Source: Cryphonectria parasitica EP155 (taxonomy: Eukaryota > Ascomycota > Sordariomycetes > Diaporthales > Cryphonectriaceae). From it: a stretch of 64,000 nucleotides of DNA. A program made the position numbers and the translations under genes. The stretch spans positions 4,774,001 through 4,838,000 of the forward strand of contig NW_024468909.1 of the NCBI RefSeq assembly GCF_011745365.1. The letters run 5' to 3'. Under the pieces are notes generated by a model. The model made no database searches. It worked only from the letters and a program-made list of their open reading frames with translations, and had not been told where the DNA came from. Shown here piece after piece: positions 57,334-64,000 of the stretch. Position 1 is the first letter of the stretch; the number at the start of each line of letters is the position of its first letter.

Positions 57334-58463
57334 GGTGAACCGAGAGATGGGGGGATCCTTTGAATCCAGGTCCTAGTAGATGGGATGAAGACAGCCTCTC
57401 GTCGACATGCAATGATTACTTATCACAATTTCGGATGACGAAAAGACGAAGTGGTGTGTAAATAGTCCCCAGAAATGTCATGGCATGGCACCGTGTGATA
57501 GAATAATTGAAAAGGGACTACCAAAAAGGGAGTGAGTGACTTTCGTATCATACTTGAATTTGAGGCCATTCCAGAACTCGTCGGGCCCTCTTCTATAATA
57601 CTATACCCACATAGCACCATCATATACTGTGCGTCGGCAGAGTTCCCGGTGCCGGTCGGGAGGCAACGCACTGCAAGCTCCGGGTTATTGGGCGTTGATA
57701 ACGTCGCGACCGGCGATCTCTCTTATTCCCAGGTGGAGATAAAAGTAAGAAAAACTGAGAGAAGGAAAGATAAGTAAACACCGGCACCGGAGATCTCCCT
57801 TTCCCCCTCTCCGCCTTTTTTCCCCCTCAATCTCAAATCGTAAACAACGTAGTATTGTCCTTCTTCTGATCAATGTGGGATGGTTGGGTGGAGGAGCTAA
57901 GAGACTCTATGATGTGTGTGTGTGTGCGTGTGTTGATTTATGGGGGACAGAGAGGGGTGAGGAGACCTTGAGACTTAAACGACGCTGCGGGAACATCCCG
58001 CGCCCCCCGTACAGTTTGGTACTCGCCATGCACGCTATGGTCCAGAGAATCGGGGACTCCCTTGGTTCTCCCTCCCATTCCCTCGCTTCCACTTGCTCGC
58101 TTATCAATATTCTATCAAGCTGAGTGTAACCAGGGATACGATACGACTCAGTCCACCACACCTCTCTCTCATGATCATCAGTCAATTCCTTGCCCGAGCT
58201 TGATAAGAAAGGGAGACAGAGAAGAAAGGAAAGAGAGGGTCAAGAGATAGATTGTTCTGGATGCCGGTGTAGGGTACAGTATCTTTGTTAAGGAACTATG
58301 TTTATTATATTTATTATATTTCAGAGCGATGGTACTTGTACTTGATACTAGTAAGGGAACTCGACGACGTTTCCCCCCCTCATCAAGTTGTCCACCAACA
58401 TCATCATCATCATCATCATCTTGATCGTCATTTTCGTCATCCTCCTCTTCATCCGTCACGATC
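57334..58463. promoter_or_regulatory. Divergent promoter region with several GATA sites
   Basis: It separates the hydantoinase fusion (-) from the NCS1 permease N-terminal exon (+). HGATAR sites on either strand are at 57419-57425, 57696-57701, 57737-57742, 57768-57774, 58100-58106, 58201-58207 and 58245-58250. Such sites bind AreA/NIT2-type regulators of nitrogen catabolite genes. Roughly three would be expected by chance over this length, so the excess is modest. A CAT repeat lies at 58399-58420. Confidence 0.45.
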
Positions 58464-61400
58464 ATGGCCACTGCCAGCCTGTGGTTTCGTCCTGGAGACA
58501 TCAAGGAGAAAGTCCGTCTTCACGGCGACGAGACCAAACATGAGCAGACAGACTCGTGGAGCAACAGAGATCTGATCCCTCTCCCGCCTGAGAGACGAAC
58601 ATGGGGTGGGTCTTTTGTGTCAATTTTTCTTTCTTTTCTTCTTCCTTTTTTCTTTCTCTCTCGTGTCTCTCTGCTTGGCTGGATTTGATGTCTTCCAAAT
58701 CCCATGCTTGATTGTTGTTATCTGATCGCAAAAATCTAAAGTGGGTGGTGTTCTTATATGCACAAGGACTCATACCCTGCCCCACTCAATATCCTAAGGA
58801 CTACCACACTGGCCACCACAACAATAGATCCTCGTATTTATGAAGTGAGGGCATACTCAGCGACGACTTTATCGTTTTCCCTTCGAACTATGTTTCTTTT
58901 GACAAGGGCCTGACGGCGGGCTCTGCGAGTCTCTCCGGCGTTTGGAAGGGGCCTCGTGACTGTGGCTTCTCTTTGACATCAAGCTCGATGTCAAGCTTGA
59001 TATAATGCTCGTCGCTGGTTCGGTAGCAGCGAGTGTAGCGCCAGATGCTCCGCTGTGCCCCTGTTGGCAGTCTTGTCTCTCAGGATGTTGTGATTTTTCG
59101 ATGGGTTGTGGTGTGTGGTAAGCCTCACAGTCGATGTACTCGTCCGAGTTGGAGTCATCCTAGGATCATGCCTCGGCTATAGGGTTTTCCTGAGCCGCTT
59201 GGTATCTAGCGTTTGCATCCTGAATAAATGCATCTCGGTGCTTCTTTGCTAGGTCTCTCAGATTTCTGTATGCAGTAGCTCCTTCGACAAATCTCTCCCG
59301 TGTATCCGTCATAATAAACCCCCTAAGCTGGTTCATATGAAACTCGGGCTGCCCCTCTGGCGTTGCCGGCGCAGTGGCATGGTGGGCATAGAGCTGGAGT
59401 GTTCCTGTTCCGCCATGGTAGGTCGTAGTATAGGTATAGGCATTGCCATCATATACTAGCTCCTCTCGATCATAGTTCTGCAAGCTATGCATTGCCCGAG
59501 CACCGACTGCTCCGTTGTAGCGAGCCTGTCGCATCATTACCGCTGCAGATCCATCCGGGCCTTTAGCCTCCAGAAAGAAATTGGGCGCTATAATCCTATC
59601 TGTCGAAGTGGAAGGGACAATATGATATTGAAGTTCGCGGCGGATATCCGGATTGAGCTGTTCAGGGCGAGCGCCTAGAGCAATATCTGGTTTCGCTGCT
59701 GCTATAGTCCCGTCGGTAAGCGGCTCTAGGTTTAAGAAAGCCATATTCTCAGCGGATGGATAATTGTCCTTCCAAGGGCCAGCAATGACCGGTAGAACAT
59801 ATTTGCACACATCGCTTTCATCCTTTGCTCGAGCATTATCATTTTGGAAGGTCTCGAAGGCATCATCCGGGAAGCGAGAGGGCGAGAGTGATGGCCTCGG
59901 GTTAGCTAGTGCTGCTTTTATTTCTGTCAGATCCGGCTTTTGCGAGCTCCAGGTTGCATGGATCCCATGATTAGCCAAGTGCTGTTCGAAGCCAGGGTTT
60001 TGGGCTGATGACCTCTTGCTCTTGGTTGTCCCCGACTTTGTTGTGACTGTAGTAGGATCAGTAGACTTGGTCGCTCAGGTCCTGGACGAGGAGCTCATGG
60101 TGCCGGCGGTATGGTGCCTGCTCAGCGCAGGAGCAGGATACCCTCGAAGGTCGCGCAGGTCTGGTCCGCCGTGGTGTGCAAATCGGGCGAGGTCTCGGGC
60201 AGCGGGCTCTGTCGGCGACGACGGGGGAGGGGCAGGTTGTTTGCAAATCCGCCGGTCAAGCTCTTCCAGGGCCGAGCGGATCAGCGGAATCGTCGAGAGT
60301 CTGTCCCAGAACTCGGGTGGGTAGCGCCAGGGATCAGGATAGCTGATGGAGGGCGGATAGATGCTCTCCGCTGGGGAGTTGTCGGGTGCTGTCTGGTGTC
60401 GATGTGGTTTCTGGGCTGAGCGCTTGTCTGGCAAGGACTGATCTATCTTCCGGGACTTTGCACATCGACCGTCTTGCAAGGCCTCATTTGCTCGTTGCCT
60501 CTTCCGGTTCTGCAGGATCGCCATGGAGGGCGTCTCACAGGAAACGACAATGAGAGCGGGAACGGGTGATAATAAAGAGCACTGTCGGCCATTTAACATC
60601 ATACACCCGAGGGAGCGTGGATGCAGAAATGCGGCGTCAGCGCGTGGAGGAAAGTTGTCATTGGATCGCCTGCGTTTTGATTGAGGTCAAGGGAGAACAT
60701 TCTTATCGGCTAATGATTGTCTCATGATAAAGGATCATGTGTAGCTCTTCAGACTGAGGTGTGGACATCAATCTTGGTCACAAGCGTAATGATATGTCAC
60801 AGATGGGCGCTACCGATCCATAGAAGTGCTTAAATGTATATGACCAAGCACCAAATGGTGATTGATGCCCAAGGGTTGGAGGAATGCCTCGTGGCTGATG
60901 ATGGCTGGTATCAACCAGATGGTTGGTGGGATTGCGGCTGGTATCACCAACGGGAGTGACTTTAGCCGTTATGCCAAAGGGCCAAAGCACTATGTCGGGC
61001 GGCACGATGCTCTCGGCCTGGATTGTTGGTGTGCTGGTCTCGTTTGTCGGGCTCGTCACCACGTCTGCTGCACAGAAGATCTATGGGGAAATCTACTGTA
61101 AGCACACAGCCCCACGATCTCTCCCATCCTTTCTTCCTGCTGAGGAATAGGAAGATCCGCCTGAGCCATCTGTACCGGACGGCGGACACTTCGTACTGGT
61201 TCTGGCACGGCGTCAACTGGCGCGCCCTGGTTGCGTGGCCGTGTGGCTGGATCCCCACCATAGGAGGCCTGGTCCTCACGACCTTGGGCAAAGATGATGG
61301 CCCGCGGGGCTTGTACCAGCTGTACTACATGGCGTTTCTCATGGGGTTCTCTATCAGCTCCATTCTCTTTTACACCCTCAACAAGCTCTTCCCCGTCCCC

Positions 61401-61650
61401 GGCATGGGCGAGTACGACGACATCGACTTCTACGGCACCCTTAGTCCCGACGAGGCCGCCAAGCTGGGCGTCATTCCTTGTGACCGGACGGCGGTCATCT
61501 ATGGCGACCACAGTAACGACCTCAGCGCGACACAGGTTGCCGAGGCTTTTGATGACAAGAAGGGCGGGACGTGTCGGGATGATAAAGCTAGACGCGAGAA
61601 AGTTGGCGTGCCCGTCTCTAATGACAATGTATTTCTTCTTCTTCTTCCTC
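58464..61650 (+). pseudogene. Broken NCS1-family nucleobase/hydantoin permease
   Basis: Three same-strand pieces read as one NCS1 transporter. Exon 1 (58464-58605) gives TDSWSNRDLIPLPPERRTWG, the conserved cytoplasmic entry motif. The next ~180 residues are missing, and a DUF7924 gene on the other strand lies in the gap. The match resumes at 60862 with GGIAAGITNGSDFSRYAKGP, loses frame near 60995 (an extra G in a GGGCGG run), and continues as LSAWIVGVLVSFVGLVTTSA to QKIYGEIY at about 61098. About 150 residues are then missing before FLLRNRKIRLSHLYR (from about 61128). The final part includes GVNWRALVAWPCGWIPTIGG and LYQLYYMAFLMGFSISS. NCS1 proteins are 12-helix symporters for uracil, allantoin, purines or hydantoins. 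Alternatively two separate remnants lie here, but order and strand favour one gene. Confidence 0.85.
58869..60524 (-). pseudogene. DUF7924-type gene with three in-frame stops
   Basis: From the ATG at 60524 the same frame runs about 551 codons to a TAA at 58869-58871, interrupted by TGA at 60075-60077, TGA at 59166-59168 and TAG at 59160-59162. Coding character continues across all three: before the first, KRQRANEALQDG and YPPSISYPDPWRYPPEFWDR; after it, GFEQHLANHGIH, RPSLSPSRFPDD and FFLEAKGPDGSA; after the last two, DDSNSDEYIDCEAYHTPQP and a basic KRRRDSQSPP tail. This matches a large fungal family I know as DUF7924 (name from memory), function unknown. KPD, EAK and a following Q suggest a PD-(D/E)XK nuclease-like core. 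Each stop is one transition away from Arg, Gln or Trp codons. No good splice sites flank the stops, so it is called a pseudogene. Confidence 0.8.
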
Positions 61651-62341
61651 CATGCATGGTTAGTATTGTGATCCGGATGTCTGTCTGTATATATGCCGGT
61701 TTAGGGCTGTTGGATGAATGGAACCTGTACTTTGCCGTCGTGTCACCAGTACATGGACTGGCAAAAGAATCTCCACTCCACTGATTCGTATCCTACTGTG
61801 CGTGTGGAACATCCATAGGGAAATGGCATGCCCCCCCCCTTCTCGGTGTATAATGGATCCCCATACCCCATGACCCGTGGGATCACCGGTGCCATGTCCT
61901 TCCGATGTGCCCGCCCGCCCGCCCGCATATCGCTCGAAAGTCGGCCAGTGATGACGAAGAGCCATGCATGATGATCCGAGTCCGAGATTGATTCTCGTTT
62001 CCACAGCCGTTGCAGCAGGGTAACATCAGCTTGGCGACTTGCTGTCGTGATCCGGAAGTGGGAGAAGAAGAAGGAAAAAGGGGAGAGGGGAGAAAGAAAA
62101 AGACGGTAGGAGATGGTGCATCCACGTCTCTGGTTTCCTAATGCTGCTCTTCATAATGTATGTACTAAACTGTTCATGCTTAGTAAAAAAAAAAAAAGCC
62201 GGTAAAGCCATGCGTGGTCTTGGAGAATACAACCCAAGAACGAGTTAGATTATTTGCTTCTCAATATGACTCGCTCGCGCTATATGTCAAGATGATAATG
62301 CTTCTTCCCCTATCCGCTGTACTTGAGGGAGAGAAGAGATC
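61651..62341. other. Convergent region between NCS1 remnant and VPS54
   Basis: No conserved coding frame is visible. There is a C run at 61831-61839 and a poly-A run near 62185-62196. The right part should hold the VPS54 3' UTR. Confidence 0.4.
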
Positions 62342-64000
62342 CTACGACTTGGTCTCGACTCCCGTAGAGTCCTTCTTTTTATCCTCAGTCTGGTCTATCG
62401 AGCTCTCGTTCCCGTTCTCTTTTTGGATGGCTCCCGTGTCTTGCTTCTCCTCGGTCTTTGTCTCACTAGGTGGTGGTGGCGGCGGTTGCGAGGCGGGCTT
62501 GACTTGTTTCGACTTGACAATGTCGATCAGGTAGTCGCCCGTATTCCCGAAACCGTCGATATGCTGCAGCTTGCTCTTGAAGAATTCAAAGTCACGCAGC
62601 ATGCTAGATGGGTGTTAGCAACGTATGTTCCATATCCCATGTCTGACTATCCAGGAGAAACGAAAGAGAGAGAGAGAGAAAGAGAAGGAGGGGCAGAAAC
62701 ATACCTATCCCGACCAGCCGCAGTCTTCGGATCAGCAACCCTGAAGTCTGCACCAAATTGCTCCTTGATGCTGGTGAAGACGGGTACCATGATCATGCGC
62801 ACTGCGTCGTCGGAAAGATGTTTGCAGAGATTTTTGTAGAGAAGAGAGGTCTCCTTCACCAGCGTCTCCATATAGGCATGCGCACCCTTTGTCTCCTTCT
62901 CCCAGTCGGTGGCCTTGGCCGTCTTGGCGTGCGCTGTCGCTCGGCCGCTCATGATCTCCACCAGCTTGTCGAAGATGGTCTGCGTGTGCTCTTGGTAGTC
63001 TCGTTTCACCTTGTCGAACTCGCCCATCAGCGCCGATGAGGCACTACCCGACCCAGCGTGACGCCGGGCGAACTCCCGCACATAGGGTATCAAGGCGGCT
63101 ACAAATGACAGAGCTTGCGAGGAGGAGGCAAGGTGACGGGTAGTGATATTCCTGAGCCCCGCTGTCCGCGTGGCGCCCGCGCCCAAGATGAGCTGCTTGC
63201 AGCGCGAGTCGAAGAATTGAAGGTATTTGATGAGCGACTTGGCGACGTCTGATGTGATGGAAGGGATCCCCACGATGAGGTGTAGAAAGTTGGACATGCC
63301 ATCCATGCAGTACACGGCCGAGTTGGGCAGGACAAAAGTTTCCGAGTCGATGATCGCTTTTGCCTTGCCAGAACCGTTGCTCTGTGACGACTTTTCAACA
63401 ACACCGTTCTCCTCATTCTCGTCCTCCTCTGGATATGGGATCCAGACTTGTGTGCCTAGTGCCCATGCTCCCGGGTCACTTGTGCTGCTGTCGAGAATCC
63501 GCTGTAACTGTTCCTTGTGTGCCTCCGTGAAGTCGACTGCGCCCCACTGATCCAACTCCATTCCTGTGGCAAGTTTCTGTTGTTCCGCATCGCCGTGATT
63601 CCGAACAAAGTCCTTGATCTGATTGTTGACCTCGTCCTTCAGGAGCGTCCCGCTCCTCCCTGACATCGACTCGCACTCGTTGGCAAAATGTAGGTTAAGC
63701 GTGAAGTAGCGCAGGAACCAGACCAGTTCCAGATGAGTACTCTGCTCTGATCGCACTCGTAGTATCCGCACAATCTTGTCATGCGCTATATCAACCCCAT
63801 TGCCAAGGACAGCAGACAGGTCCAGCACCTTGTGAATCTCTTCCTGGGCCTCGATGCCAGCAACCGACGTTCTCCTCGTCGGAGGGCTCAAGGGTGGCGA
63901 TTTCAGTGGTGGGGACTTCATGCCTGACGGTATTGAGCCATCCTCGATGGAGGCAGCAACATCCAGCATCAACTTGACCTGTGTCGACGTCCTTCGCAAC
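62342..64000 (-). CDS. VPS54: Vps54, GARP tethering complex subunit (partial)
   Basis: The gene enters from the right edge; its 5' part is outside the window. Exons visible are 62705 to the edge and 62342-62603, together about 518 residues including the stop end. Vps54 is the GARP complex subunit that tethers endosome-derived vesicles at the trans-Golgi network. The first visible residues, RRTSTQVKLMLDVAASIEDG, are mid-protein. Helical-rod segments follow, such as VYCMDGMSNFLHLIVGIPSI, LIKYLQFFDSRCKQLILGAG and TAGLRNITTRHLASSSQALS, then the Vps54 C-terminal domain with WEKETKGAHAYMETLVKETS and LCKHLSDDAVRMIMVPVFTS. The second exon restores SMLRDFEFFKSKLQHIDGFG, which is the conserved end of the domain, and then a polar tail. 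Confidence 0.93.

Noticed and set aside
58399..58420. CAT repeat considered as a CRISPR-like or operator array
   Set aside because: It is a simple trinucleotide microsatellite without spacers.
60030..60110. Intron removing the first in-frame stop of the DUF7924 gene
   Set aside because: No consensus donor/acceptor pair gives a normal-size intron here, and the frame is the same on both sides with coding-like sequence right up to the stop.

Overview
The window comes from a filamentous ascomycete (Pezizomycotina, most likely a Sordariomycete). The evidence is: genes with 0-2 short introns (mostly 59-130 nt, GT..AG); proteins typical of this group (HET-domain protein, Ser/Thr-rich GPI-anchored wall protein, GATA-type sites, fungal hydantoinase-DUF917 fusion); and no prokaryote-like gene packing. 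No intact transposon, tRNA, rRNA or CRISPR array was seen.

Layout. 0-2 kb: no gene. 2-17 kb is a conserved block: a single-pass Cys-rich membrane protein (+), the derlin DER1 (-), the arginine-pathway enzyme ARG7 (+), the mRNA-export scaffold SAC3 (-), and the divergent ribosome-assembly pair LTV1 (-) and LSG1 (+). 18-25 kb is empty and leads into the cell-wall regulator SMI1/KNR4 (+). 26.7-30.9 kb is a comparatively AT-rich, gene-poor stretch with one Myb-like orphan gene (+). 31-36 kb holds VPS68 (+), farnesyl-diphosphate synthase ERG20 (-) and CDC23/APC8 (+). A HET-domain gene (+) follows at 36.7-39 kb and a repeat-bearing GPI-anchored wall protein (-) at 41-42 kb. 42-51 kb contains no gene I can support, only scattered, possibly decayed ORF fragments. 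A small secreted protein (+) lies at 51.2-51.8 kb behind a TATA box and a long ATG-free leader. 54-62 kb is the most interesting part. The 5' end of a VPS54 gene (-) runs off the right edge.

Most intact genes are housekeeping: ER-associated degradation, arginine and isoprenoid synthesis, mRNA export, 40S and 60S maturation, anaphase control and Golgi/vacuole traffic. The exception is 54-62 kb. There a hydantoinase A/DUF917 fusion gene (-) lies head-to-head with the N-terminal exon of an NCS1-family permease (+), across a promoter region containing several GATA sites. Together these look like an uptake-plus-ring-opening unit for a hydantoin-like or related nitrogen compound. The permease is wrecked. 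Its N-terminal exon (58.46-58.61 kb) and C-terminal part (60.86-61.6 kb) are separated by a gene of a fungal family I know as DUF7924, on the opposite strand. The C-terminal part also carries a frameshift and an internal deletion. The DUF7924 gene itself stays in one frame for about 551 codons but has three in-frame stops. It shows a D / E-x-K / Q arrangement suggestive of a PD-(D/E)XK nuclease fold.

All exon boundaries were worked out by hand from frame and splice consensus. Family assignments rest on recognised motifs, not on database searches.
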